This document shows positions 1-11,759 of a stretch of DNA of 64,000 bases, piece after piece. The notes beneath the pieces are model-generated. The model ran no database searches and was not told where the DNA came from. It saw only the letters and a program-made list of their open reading frames with translations. The DNA is from Schizophyllum amplum. Taxonomy: Eukaryota > Basidiomycota > Agaricomycetes > Agaricales > Schizophyllaceae. Position numbers and translations under genes: made by a program. Position 1 is the first letter of the stretch. Every line of letters begins with the position of its first letter. The stretch lies in contig VDMD01000026.1 in NCBI GenBank assembly GCA_007026445.1, positions 62,001 to 126,000 on the forward strand, written 5' to 3'.

Positions 1-120
1 CTTGACCGAGCGCCGAGCGCGCGTTTCTCGACCGAAAGTCCAGCGAGGCTCTCTTGACCGAGCGTCGGGCGGGAGTCTTTTGACCAAGAGTATCCTGATC
101 GGGCGTCGAGCGAGCGTTCT
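1..120. repeat. Degenerate short tandem repeat at window edge
   Basis: About five imperfect copies of a roughly 24-28 nt unit built around 'cttgaccgagcg' followed by a G/C-rich 'cgagcg' tail can be read in a row (near 1, 29, 52, 80 and 96). The array is cut by the left edge of the window, so its full length is unknown. It contains no convincing coding sequence. Confidence 0.5.
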
Positions 121-1015
121 GGGCATGGGCAGCATAGCGCGTACTGGAGTCTGAAGATGGCGGAGAGGAGTTGGTTTGAAGCAGACAATGCAGTCGGATA
201 GGTCATCACACCCCGCGCAGACAAGTGGTCGGACTCCGCAGGTGCGTGATCGTGCACTTTCATGCGCGTTCTTCCTGCTGATGACGTTTGCGCAGGCTCG
301 TCCGTTGTAATTGACTGTTACACAGCAAGCGTAAGCCGCATATCAAGCACCTACCACATCTCATTCTCGATCAACTCTCGTATATCCTTGACCGCTCGAC
401 CTGCAATCCTCGAACGAAGATCACATTCAAGTCCTCATGCATCGCCTTCCTTCTTGCACCCTCAACAACCAGAACGTCCCCTCATATTCACTCCAACTCA
501 ACTTATCTTCAAAACACGCGAGAACTGACCTTGAGGGCGGCAACTACGTGAAGTACACGCACCGGTGTTGCAGTCACGTGACGAGTCAAGTTTGTCGCGC
601 CGACAGATGCCATTATACAACGTCATATAAGTACTGTCGGACACTGCAGATGGCTCTTGGATGGCTCTGATGCTCCCTACATTAGTACGCGTCCGTATCA
701 CATAGGGCGAGCATGCGATCGCTTGTCAAAGCGACAGAGGAGAGTCGACGTTGCGTTGCCGGCCGTGTTACATCGTATACATCGTGCGCCATAATCCTGT
801 CGGTCCTCTACCTGAGTCTTCCCTGTGTGCGACACGTCTCGTCCATCACGCGGCCTACTCGCTCAGCTCCTGCCCTGATAAAGTACGTGCTGTCCGTTCC
901 ATCTTGCTATCCGACACCCATCCTGCATCGCTGTGAGTAGATGACGACGGGCGATATCACAGTGTTGACTTGCCCACCATTCTCTTGTTCTTCGACCCTG
1001 GGTCCGCGGTGTGTC
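121..1015. other. Intergenic stretch, no gene recognised
   Basis: Short open frames are present on both strands, but none has recognisable protein character, splice structure or a plausible start context. The stretch lies downstream of the stop of the minus-strand NLR-like gene and would include its 3' untranslated region. Confidence 0.5.
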
Positions 1016-4000
1016 TCACTTCGGATGTCGTAGGAGAGCAATCACTTGCTCCAGGTCATTGCGCTCCCAGAAGTACAATACAGAACTCAGCTTGTCTTCC
1101 GCAAAGGCGAGCGGTGACTTGCCACATTGGTCGTGTGCGTCTCGGTCTGCGCCCGCTGTGAGGAGCAGACGAACCATGGATTCCTCGCCTTTTGTAGCGG
1201 CATGGTGTAGCGGAGTTTGTCGAAAACAATCGCAAACATTCAAATCAGCCCCCGCGACGAGAAGTAGATTAATGATGTCTTCCCTGCCATTAGTGACGGC
1301 GATGTGTAGCGGAGTACGACCATCAGCTTCACGGGTATTCACGTCAGCCCCTGCATTGAGCAAGAGGCGAATGACGTCCTGAAGAACTTCGGCACTGATG
1401 GCATGGTGCAAAGGGGACTTGCCGCTGTCGTCAGAGGTGTTCACGTTCGCGCCAGTCTGTAAAAAAAGGTGAATGATTTTGTCGATTTGGTCCTCAGCCG
1501 AAGAGCAGAGCCGAGATAAAGCAGTCCTGCCAGCGCCGTCACGAAGTTCGAGGTCTGCGCCTGCATTGAGCAGCAGGCGAGTAACGTCTCCGTTGCCATG
1601 AACAGCGGCCAGGTAGAGCGGAGTCCAGCCATCAGCGTCGTGGACATCGACGTCTGCGCCTGCGGCGAGCAGCAGACGAACCGACGACTGTCCAGAACGG
1701 CCTGCGGCAAGGTGTAGCGGTGTGCGACCACCAGCGTCGTGGACGTTGACGTCTACGCCCGCTTCAAGCAGAAGACAAACGGACGATGCTCCTTTCCAAT
1801 CGTCTACGGCGAGTCTGGTGTAGCGGAGTCCGACCATCAGCGTCGTGGACATCGACGTCTGCGCCTGCGTTGAGTAGAAGACGCAAGGACGGCACTCCTC
1901 TCCAATGCCCTGCGGCGAGGTGTAGCGGAGTCCGACCATGAGCGTCGGAAACGTTGAGAGCTGCACCGGAAAGAAGGAGCAGACGAGTCACGTCCTCGTT
2001 GCCATTGACAGCGGCAAGGCATAGTGGCGTGCGACCATCACCATCGCGGAAGTTGATAGCTGCACCGGCCCCGAGAAGCAGACGAGTCGTGTGCATATCG
2101 CTGCTGAGATGCAGTGCAGTGCGACCTTTACCATCGCAGATATTGACATCTGCGCCCGCGTCGAGCAAGAGACGAGCGGTGTAACGATCCACGGCAATGT
2201 GTAGTGGAGCGCGGCCATCGGCGTCGTGGATGTTGATAGCTGCACCGGCGCGGAGAAGCAGAGCAAGAACATCTGTTGAGGAATGACTCACGGCCCGGCC
2301 GAGGAGAGTGTCAATGGCGTTGTCGGCAATGTTCATATCCGCGCCTGCCGCGATAAGAAGACGTACAGTATCAGTATCGCAGCTATCCACAGCTGACCAG
2401 AGAGCAGTTTTCCCTTGCTCGTCGCGGATATTCGTACTCGCGCCCGCTGTAAGAAGGGCAATGACAACGCCGTTTGCCCTTCTTTGTACAGCTTCATGAA
2501 GAGCGGTCCCTCCGCCTTTGTCGCGATCGTTGGCATTTACACCAATGTCAATGAGAGCACAGATAATCCCAGAAACATCATCTCCGTCGCAGTATCTTAT
2601 GGCAATATGGAGAGGTCTCCAACCCTCTGTATGCCAGGCCTCCATGTGCGCTTTTAGGTGACCATATAGTCGGACGACGCGAACATAGCCATGTTGAACG
2701 GCGATGTGAATAGGACACCTGCTCCAGAGATACCGTGAGTCATGGTCACCACATTGTTGTACTCTTTTGGTATGTGTCAAGAAGTCGATAAGGTCTTGTT
2801 CCAGGTCTTGCTGTCGCCGAAGGCCCTCGTCTGCATATGTCATCCAATTCCTGGCGACATGGACATGCAGAGGGTAGCCAGGGTTCTTCCTCCGCCAAGG
2901 GGTGTCGACGCTGACGTGCGTGAGGTATGCGAGGCACATGCGGGTCATGTCACAGTACGCGCGATGAGCATCGATGTGGAAAGGCGACGTAGTGGGGAGC
3001 TTGAGGAGGTGGTCCCGTACTGACGCATGGGCAAGACGGACACAGTCACCGTCGTAGGAGACGAAGGTCGAGCTTATGACACACATGATATCGTCCGTCG
3101 AACGTGCGCGTAGTTTGGGGTTGAATACCGGCATAGTTTGCGACTTCAGGTGACTGAACGCCAGTAGCTCCGAGAATTCGGCCTTTGAAAGGGGCCAGTG
3201 GGCGAAGAGAAGCCAGGCAAACAGCCTGCGCACGACCTCGCACCGCGCCTTGGGTACCCTTGAGAGCGCCTGATCGTAGAAGTCGCCCAGCGTTTGCGAC
3301 AAGTTCTCGAGCGCACCGCAGATGAAAGCCGGTAATCCCGCCACAGGGGCGAGCTCCTCGACCTGTAGCGACGCCCAGCGAAAACCGCAGGAGGATGAAT
3401 ACGAGATGGAGGAACCCACAAGCTTTTGGTCACGTACTTTCCTGCTGCACCATCACCGAGCTTCCGCTGTACCAGTTCTGCATAGTCGGCGCTCATATGC
3501 GCCAACGCGCCACCGATGTCCACAGCACAGTGCAGAAAGGTCTCGATGTCGCGCGTAACGAGCTCCGTACTCATGTGGACTTGCGCATCGGAAAGGTTCA
3601 CGAGATCCATGCGAGTCTGCACCTCTGTACGGCTGGAGATAAGAAGCGAGATTTTGGAGTACGCGCCGAGCGCCCTCAGGAAAGGTATGAGTTCTTCGAT
3701 GTGGGCCTCGTCGAGCGCCTCAATGACGACAAACAGGCGTGCTGAACGGCGAATGAGCCGCCACAGATGATGCTGCATCTTCTCTAGTGATGGCTGGGTG
3801 TGTCCGTCCATTTGCTCGCTGCGGACCTCGAGCAATTCTTTACGGGCATCATCGCGGTGGTACGCAAGCTGACAGAGCAAGGACGACAGCAGCGCTCGCA
3901 TGTCTTGACTTTGCGCGCCGTTCGTCAGGTCGAATAGATGGGTGAGGGTTACGCAACTGCCACTCGAGGAAGCACAGTGCGCCTGCAGCTCGCGTATGGT

Positions 4001-5559
4001 GGCGGCCCTGCAGAAGTTTGGGAGTTGTTGTGTTGGCCAAGCAGACATGCAATGTACTCACATCAAAGTACTCTTGCCAGATCCGGCTAGGGGCATGTCA
4101 TTACAATGCCCGCGCATGTCCCATTGCCCTCACCTTGGCCGTGCAGCCAGAGAACACGCACATCGCCTGATATGAAAGAGCCAAAGGTATTGCCGTCGAG
4201 GAACCAGGAGCCGGTGCCAGGGACCCGAGAAAACATGACACTGTTCAGTTTGACCGAACAGTCTGGATATCGAAGCCATTGGCAGATCTTGTCTACATCG
4301 CCGCTCTCTTTCTCCAGACGGTCAGTCAGGCAAAGAATGCACGTTATCTGGGCGGAGGAACTGACTCTTTTCCTTCATCGTCTCATCATTCATATGGAGA
4401 AGCGTGGCCTGTATACTCTCCAAGATGCTTCGACTGGTTGTGAGCTCCACCGAAGAAGTTATCGTTTGGCAGAGCAGCGCTGAAGTTGATTAGCACGCGC
4501 GTCAGAGGGGGTAGCACGAATACGGCCTCACTATGAGTCTCTCGTGCGATGTCTGCTATCTGCACGATACACATTCGCGTGAATTCCTGATATTTATCCT
4601 GCCCTGAAGCGGGGTCAATGAGGAAGATAGGTAATGAATAGAGAAGGAACGAACAGTCGCGACTGTTCTCGAGCATCAACAGTGTTTTGTTGACCACATG
4701 CAGCGTCACGGCGGACACCGTCCGGTGATGTTGCGTGGCAAACCGTCCCAGCTCATCGAGCGCCGATGGGACATCCTTCGATTGCCAAAGCTTCTTCAGC
4801 CATAGCTCTTCCAATAAGCGTCAGGCGTGCGCTCGAATGCTCGACACAGTCACTCACTGAGGCGGCCGCTCTTCTGCAAGTTCGCAATCACCCCAAGAAC
4901 GACGAGAATCTGCCCAAGCAGCTTCACGGAGGCTTCCTTCAGCGCCTCATGCATACCGACAGCGGCGATGGGTTTGATGATGTGGAGGTGATGCTCCATG
5001 GTGTCGAACGCGTCCACGACGGCGTCGAAGTCCTCACTGACTTTCCTTGACGCCTGCTCCAATGTGAGTCAAATTCATAGTTCTCAAGAGGCCGAAGTTA
5101 CCTGGATAATCACGCCGATGGCGGCAAAGACCGCCTTCACAGGAGAGTACGGCTGCAGCGCAGCTGTTAGCCTTGCCACTCAGCAGTCCTCCGCCAAACA
5201 CGCACCATAGTGACCGCCTCCCCAAAGACGCCACAGAGCGTTTGCACGATCGCGGCGATTGGTTTGATTTTGGAACGTAGTGCCTGTGCGCCGTCTGCGC
5301 GGAATTTCTTGAACTCAGACTCATGCTGCCTGATGAGCTCGACAATAGCGTCCTCCGAGTCGAACGCCTCAAAGATGGAGGGGTCGATGCCAGCGTTGCT
5401 TTTGTACCTACCGACAGCCTCCTGCCATAGGCCTGCGAGAGGGCGGGTTGGCGTCGAAATGTGAGATGTCGCCGACGTGGAGGCGGAGGGCGCGGACGGA
5501 GACAGGCCAGACGTTGAAGGTGGAGCCGCCGAAGACGACGGGTCAGGCGGACAGGACAT
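1016..5559 (-). CDS. Goodbye-NACHT-ankyrin STAND (NLR-like) protein, probably disrupted
   Basis: Fungal NLR-like signal-transduction ATPase, a class linked to non-self recognition and programmed cell death. The start is taken at ATG 5559. Residues about 40-200 match the STAND N-terminal Goodbye domain (LWQEAV..RYK, then PYSPVKAVFAAIGVI, then a helical segment). Introns supported by frame and motif are 5153-5205, 5054-5101, 4808-4857, 4087-4133 and 4008-4061; the junction between about 4340 and 4700 is unresolved. Splicing the last two rebuilds a Walker A motif (AGSGKST) after PGTGSWFLDG and RVLWLHGQ; a Walker B-like LFVVIEALDEA follows. From about 2700 down to 1016 lie roughly 15 ankyrin repeats (GRTPLHLAA type). 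Two lesions are visible. A candidate intron at 3385-3437 has a CGG where an acceptor CAG is expected, and a 4-nt insertion (1814-1817) shifts the frame inside an ankyrin repeat. Domain assignment is secure; whether it is a pseudogene, an allele or an assembly artefact is open. Confidence 0.8.
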
Positions 5560-7957
5560 CGCCGTCGCGAAAGCAGGGGCTACTGTGGTGGTGGGTGCCA
5601 AGGAGTCGGAGACGCGCGCGATCAACAGCAACGCGACGTCAACAGCATGTTGTCAGCATGCCCTCGGCGGTCCCACAGCCCCGCAGAGCACCGTGGCGAT
5701 AGGGCCGTTAATACAGCTGTCATCAAAAGTATCCACGATAAAGATAGGAAAAGGCTGAGCACCTATACGGGCGCCTAAATCTGTTGGGTCAACAGCAATG
5801 CTGAGAGGGAAGAACTGGGGAAGAAGCGCCCAAGCACTGCGTGAGTCTTCGGAAACAAGGTGTCCAGACGTAACGAGAGAGCGATGTCCCCGGGCATTTG
5901 TTATGGACATTGTCTAATTGTAGCCCATACCGTTGGATGATGTACGCGCGATAGATTGCGGACTGAACGGGCAAGCAAAGTAGTTCGTTGCAGGAGGTGA
6001 CCAGCTACTTGTAGTATATACTGGCATTGCGGATTACGTTCTGCGGAGGTGGCTATCAACGGCTGTACGAGCAGGGCGGTGCGCGTAAATACCTCGATCT
6101 CGGCGACGCAGCTCGGTATCATGATCCAGAAACGCAAGATTCCAGCACTTGATCTTCGACCTTCTCATACGCATAGTAGTAAGCTGACACGCACGCGGAA
6201 GTCTTGGTGTGCCTGTCGAGGATGAGTATGGTGTTCAGCCGAAGATTCGGATTAGATTCGGATGGTGTTCAGCGAAGATGTTGGTGAGGTCCCGCCACAG
6301 ATCGTAGATGAAGACGGTGTATCAAAGTGGACTGAAAAAACACGCTCTGGCAATTGCCGTGAGCCTCACGGGGAGACCGTGTCCCTCTTTCAGAAGGAGG
6401 CGCGGGCTCCTCGTCCTGTAAGTATGACAAACGAATGTGCGCTTTGGCGAGATTAACACCTCTGTTCGTGGCGGAAGCGCCTGCCGCGCCGGCGCATTGC
6501 ATTATACACTGTGAGCGCGCATCAGTTCGGGGATGCACGACACGACTAATCTAGGCAGCACCTTTTTCGTCGCCATATGAGGCATCCTCCGCGAGCTCTT
6601 ATTCGACGCTTGCCCGTGCGCTCGAAGACGCACGCGATACGTGCTCAATATGCGTCGCCGCAGGGGTCTGTGTTGAGTTCACACCCATGGCGCCTCAGCC
6701 GCACGCCAACTTACATGACGGTTTGTTTCGTGACGGATTCCTTCCTCCTCCACGCGACCTATCTTCAGTGACGGTCGCCCTGTACGTCTGCAAGCATCTG
6801 AGCCCCGATTCTCGAATCGTCAAAATCAAAGCTGTCATGGTGGGCGTCGCGCCTTTCTTCTCAGCGTTGTCGGGCGCACATCGAGAAGAGTATTGCATCT
6901 GCCGCAACGTGAGGAGGCAGAGACTATAGGTTCAAGAACAGAGGGTGATAGACAAGAATGAGTTTAGCAGGGTTGGATAAGAAGTTTACTCTAGGACGAA
7001 CCAGTAAGGTGCTCAGAATGCTCAGGCAACTTTCTTCGTATGTTGGGAGTGCAAATACGCAGTTTCACGCGCATATATGCAGGCAAAAGAGGTGAGGAAT
7101 CGACTTTGCTGCTGGTTGCTCATGACCGCCGGAAGCCAGGGCCCGGCCCGGCCATTGTACTCGATTACCCCTTTGGGATACGTGTTTGTTCGTCAGTGTC
7201 TGCCGCCATCATCGCCGACGCCAGAGCCAACTTCTCGCGTTGCACCGCTTGCTATCTCCTAAATCTTTGTTCAAAACCAGTTCAAAACCCTTCGAGTGAC
7301 TACTCACTACCTGAAAACCTCGATCGACCGACGGGAGACTGAATGATAATACGCGCGGGAGACGCCGCACCTAGGTTGAAGTACTGCGGAGTACTGCAGG
7401 AGAGTACGGCTGCAGCATGAAAGAATGCCCTTGGAGAAAGATATGGCGCTTATTTTCTTGGGCGATGACCGTCTATTGGTGGGTGCTTAACTCTCTAACT
7501 CTCTGCCAACGCTGATTGTTCTCTGACAGCTCAGCGTCTACATCATCCCCGTCGAATGATCATTGCTAGGGACGGCGTGAAAGTCTGCAGGCGGGTGTGT
7601 GTGCTCCCCAGGTGCGTGCTGCCACTCGCCATGGTCTGCTGTGACTAATTATCGCATAGAGCGCCCCGCTGTCCCTTGCACTGTACCGATCAGCGAGATT
7701 CACCGCCAGCGGGTCCCACGCGACTTCAAGCTCTCGCCGCAGACCCTGCCTTCTCCCTCAACATGAAGCCGAGAATGGACGCGAAGACCTCGTCCACGTC
7801 ATCTACACCCTCGCCAACGTCATCTGCACCCTCGCCCACCTTGCCTGCAAATGGTACCATTCCCCGCATGCTGGCCGGCGAAGTCTTTCGCCACAACCGG
7901 TATTTCTCGGCGATCCCGCATCTGCCTCGACGATCCCGCATCTACCTGGTCTCGCGC
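5560..7957. other. Intergenic stretch upstream of the NLR-like gene
   Basis: No complete gene is recognised. Two short minus-strand open frames (5653-5910 and 5901-6137) have protein-like composition and could be remnants of an older coding sequence, but I cannot assign a family or join them. A 360-codon plus-strand open frame starts at 7676 and runs over the next feature; its translation looks like the antisense of a decayed gene. Confidence 0.4.
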
Positions 7958-8720
7958 TCAGCGACATGCATTCTGGACGACGTCTGGCACCCCGACGCAC
8001 TGAGCAGACAAGACGCATGTCCAGTCCGCAGGCTATCGTGCCATGGGAGACCTTGGGGAGACCTGTGGGAGATCGTCGCCGGTACGCCGTGTTCGCAATG
8101 GCGTATCCTTGGTCTCATACATTCCTTCCTTCAGTATGCGAACCATGATCACTGCAGCGCGCTCAAAGTAGGGAGCTTGAAGAGCATCCCGCGCGATGGT
8201 CAAATTCGCATCATCTTGAGTCCCATCGTGCGTCTCGCTATTCTTGCTCATATATGCGTGCTAAATGATCCCCCACATAGTTCCCTATACTACGCATGTC
8301 CACACAATACAAAAATGCTCCTCCCGCCTCAAAAACGTTGGGAATCCGAAGTCGGTCTCGAGGCTATTCTCTTCACCCATTGCTCTTGCTCCACACACCG
8401 TCGTACGAGTCCCATCCGGCAACCGTCGCAGCTTCCACTCGTCATTTGGGTACCCCTTGAACCCATCCTACCTCTACTGTGGCCCATATCCGTCGAGGAT
8501 CGCATACTCGGGACGAACCACCACCTTGCATATTTGACCTGCTGCATGCGGCTCATGTACGCCCTCAACAAGCCACTTAGCCCCGACGAAGTAAAGGACC
8601 GTTGCACATGCACCTTGCTCTGGCGAACGAAGGACGAAGAACGAAGCCGGTCGAGCGCTTGGGTGTACGTGGGCTTGAGGACGATCGGCATATTCGTCAG
8701 GCTCTCACCGGATGGTGGTG
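7958..8720 (-). pseudogene. Decayed minus-strand coding region, family unknown
   Basis: Read on the minus strand, several blocks have natural protein character. One frame from about 8720 to 8477 gives an exon-like peptide containing LYFVGAKWLVEG and VVVRPEYAILDGYGPQ. It then meets two TAG codons six bases apart (8474-8476 and 8468-8470). The same frame continues afterwards with DGFKGYPNDEWKLRRLPDG. A second block near 8240-8060 contains ARDALQAPYFERA and a GDDLPQ end. A plausible splice from there would give a short tail ending at the TGA at 7958-7960. In an intact relative both TAGs could be TAC (Tyr). I do not recognise the family. The overlapping plus-strand open frame (7676-8758) is longer but less protein-like. 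Low confidence; it could still be chance. Confidence 0.3.
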
Positions 8721-9673
8721 CATGCTTTCGGGGCGGAAGGGGTGTCAGTAGGCGCTAATGGGGTGACGTAGCGTCCAGTGAGAGCACGTCTCGGTCTCAT
8801 CCTGTGTGGTGTCGTGAGTCGCTGCCAAGGTGAGCGCAAAGTCCGCTCATCGTTGCTCGAAAAGGCCGACAACATGATTCACAGCCATCCCTCTTCACCC
8901 TCGTCTTCACCTCTTTGCCGTCCAGGACGCCCTCGAGGCGCCTCCTCAAGCTTTCCGTCGTCGATGTCTGCAGAGGATACGACATGTCTCATTCGGACCA
9001 CGGTCAAGCCAACGCGCAAGGCACGCGTACGCTTTCAGAATCAGGTCAGCTCACTCTTCTAGAGCACTCCTGCAGCTTCCTGAACCTCCGGCAGTCCTTA
9101 GCGCTGACAGTCAACCAGCCGCGGAGGCGCCGTGCCAACTCAGCGGTCGCGCGAATGTTGCGAGGATACGACGACTCGGATTGCTTCTGGTCGGCGTCCG
9201 CTATCTTCCTCGCGCCGGTTCCAGGGATTCGTTCGCATCGGCCTGCGTGCAGGTTCATGTTCTGCGAGCCTGCGACATCTGAGGTAGAGGAAAGGACGAC
9301 ACGGAAGGTTGTGAGTTGCTCCAGCTCGACGGACACCCACTCGACACGGATGTTGGTCGCGGACGCAGGGGGAAGATCCCAATGGTCGCGTGGCACTCGG
9401 ATCAAGCCCTTCAGGCACACAAACATTTTTACTTCCTCCGGAAATTCCCTCTCCCCGCATCGCCCTCCTCACCTTCACTCTCTACTCTGAGTCTTCGTAC
9501 ACACCCTGTCTCCAATCGACACAACGCAGCCCTAGAAATATAACAACAAATCTCAGAAATCCGAACGACAGAATCCCACCGGACTTCGGCCCGTACCGAG
9601 GGCGGCCTTGGCGCGCGCCGATCAGTTGCTCGGTGACCCTGCCCTGGTCTCGACCGCCACAAGGCGCCGTCCC
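8721..9673. other. Stretch with possible minus-strand coding remnant
   Basis: A minus-strand open frame at 9046-9426 reads a protein-like block with WDLPPASATNIRVEWVSVE, followed by less convincing sequence. It may belong to the same decayed gene as 7958-8720. No complete gene model can be drawn. Confidence 0.3.
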
Positions 9674-9682
9674 ATATATATA
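9674..9682 (+). promoter_or_regulatory. Probable TATA box for the 9779 gene
   Basis: An alternating ATATATATA run lies about 100 nt before the ATG at 9779. It is followed by a pyrimidine-rich tract (9729-9760) of the kind that often precedes fungal start codons. Confidence 0.5.
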
Positions 9683-9778
9683 CCCGGCAATCGTGCGCGC
9701 CCGCAGACTTATAAACCCTGCATCCCCCTGTTAGGCTCAACCTGCCCTCTCCCCCTCACCACCGCCCCCGCGACGACC

Positions 9779-10225
9779 ATGTCCTCCCCGATCACAGCGA
9801 GTCTTGCGATCGACGAGAAGACCGGCGTTACCCCACCCCTGGACAGCAGGGGTCTCGCGCCGAGGCCCGCACCCTCGACGGCGACGCAGGAGCTCGTCCA
9901 CGTCGCGCGCGAGTTCGCGATCGTCGTCCTCGTTGCATACGCCATCCTCAGCGCGCTGCTCCCCTTCATCGCACACGCCCTGACGCCACCGCCGCCTGTA
10001 TTCGGTATCCCTAGCGCGCCGGCCTACACGATCAACGTCACGCGCATTGGCCTCCTGTACGTCGTGACTATCTGCACGGCGGCCGTGTTCGCGATCTACG
10101 GCGTGGCGGTCGCGGTGTACGTCGCTGCGCGGAGATACTGGAGGAAGCCTGCGCCGCTCGATCTGGAGAAGGGGTTGGAGGAGATGCGTGCAGCCAGGTC
10201 GCAGAGTGGCAGGATTGCGTTGTGA
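9779..10225 (+). CDS. Small two-TM membrane protein of unknown function
   Basis: Intronless 148-codon frame starting MSSPITASLAIDEKTG. A proline/threonine-rich N-terminal tail of about 45 residues is followed by a hydrophobic segment at about 47-69 (FAIVVLVAYAILSALLPF) and a second at about 90-116 (IGLLYVVTICTAAVFAIYG). A short loop containing one N-x-T/S-type site (INVTR) lies between them, and the basic/acidic C-terminus is probably cytosolic. The start is supported by the TATA-like element and CT-rich leader upstream and by the absence of an earlier in-frame ATG in good context. No family is recognised. Codon use is G/C-rich and consistent with an expressed gene. Confidence 0.65.
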   Translation: MSSPITASLAIDEKTGVTPPLDSRGLAPRPAPSTATQELVHVAREFAIVVLVAYAILSALLPFIAHALTPPPPVFGIPSAPAYTINVTRIGLLYVVTICTAAVFAIYGVAVAVYVAARRYWRKPAPLDLEKGLEEMRAARSQSGRIAL

Positions 10226-11759
10226 TTCGTGCGTCGGAGCCCGCTAGCGAGGCCCGCTGGCGATGTGTGTCCGCCGATCACTTCATCGACATCCCCCGCT
10301 CCGCCTAAACCTCATACCCGCACATATAGAGCGTGTCCGGAGCACCGTTGCTCGCACGTTCTGCCACGCCCCATCCATCTACTATCCCGGGCGGTCTCGA
10401 CTCCCTTCTTCATCCGTCATCAACCACCACCATCCATTATCACTCGTCGACTACTCGCGACGCACACTCCTTCGACCTAGGTCGTCCAGTGCCCCAGCTG
10501 GAGTATCCTCTGAACCTCGCATACTTACCTCCCTCGCTCTCTCACCGCCTTTCACGCTCTCTGGATTCGCGCCGACTGGCGCTGTAGTTATATGGGACTT
10601 AGCCTACACATCGTCCGGAGTACGGTACAGACTCCTTGTAATTTTATAGGGGTATATGGGTCTTTCGTCGACGGCAGTCGGGCGGTCTTTTCAGAACGCT
10701 CATCATCACCGACCAGTGAGCTTCGTTCGTGTGGCGCATGCGTCAAAATACGACAGATATGGAAAGGGATTTATACAGACAAGCTACGACCTGGCTACGA
10801 CAAGAGAACAGGACAAGAAAGGGATATCAGAATTGTATGCCGGTGTTTACTTCTATTGAAGACAGAGTGGACCTACGACCTGGCTACGACAAGAGAACAG
10901 GACAAGAAAGGGATATCAGAATTGTATGCCGGTGTTTACTTCTATTGAAGACAGAGTGGACCTACATGACCAAACAAATACAAGCCGCAAATTACGATCA
11001 TTTTTGTATCAGCAGACCGGAGCCCCGGCCGTTAGCGAACTACTCAGGGGGACTCTTGCAGCTGGTACGAAGATGCTCGACAGCAATGCAAGCGCACCGA
11101 GAAGCATGTGGAGTCGGGCGAGGAGAGCAAAGACCAGTGGGTAGTACACCTTGCTGTTCGCCGATTGCTTTGAAGAAAATTGAGGCGTTCAGCGGGCATG
11201 CAATTGACCCGGTTTGTCAGAGGAAAAGCCGAAAGAGGTCTTGGAAGTGAAGTTGTGCCGCCAAGCCCCGCCGCCGGATATGGAAATCGGATTGGAAACA
11301 TGGACGGCGGGACCCCCTTGCAAATACACTATAACACGCTCAACGCGTTGCGATGCACCCGCGAGATGCTCAGGAGACTCGGGAGAAATTACTGGGCCAG
11401 CATCGATGCACGTCATCTGTGTAATAGTACTAAGTTAGCTAGCTAGATATGTTGCGATACACAACGTCTACATGTTACAGTACGCCTAGGCTGCAGGCAA
11501 TAGTCGACCGAGCCACCACCCGGTTCAAATGTGTGCGATACACTGCCAGACTATCTACGCGAGCTACGAACATCCCATCAAGACCACCACCCCATGCGAG
11601 TATAATCGCGGCGGGCTGCGCGGCCGAAGCGCACGAGCGAGCGGTCCCAGTCAGACCTGCGTCCCTCCTCTGCATCGCAATGAAAGCTCGTGTATCAACA
11701 AAGCATTCCAGGACACCCGAGCAGTTGCGAAAGCTCAAGTATCCCGAGTCCTGCGATTC
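10226..11759. other. Intergenic stretch with a tandem duplication
   Basis: Contains the 3' side of the 9779 gene, a perfect 89-bp tandem duplication (listed separately) and short unconvincing open frames. No gene recognised. Confidence 0.5.
10784..10961. repeat. Perfect 89-bp tandem duplication
   Basis: The unit beginning 'ctacgacctggctacgac' at 10784 repeats without visible change at 10873; a few bases of a third copy follow at 10962. Because 89 is not a multiple of three, open frames running through it change frame between copies. Confidence 0.9.

Noticed and set aside
1764..1830. An intron that would bypass the 4-nt ankyrin insertion
   Set aside because: The only nearby GT...AG pairs are too short or do not restore the frame, and the sister repeat shows a simple 4-nt insertion.
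7676..8758. 360-codon plus-strand open frame
   Set aside because: It has no recognisable domain, an odd composition and no good start context, and the opposite strand reads more natural peptides. It is likely antisense to a decayed gene.
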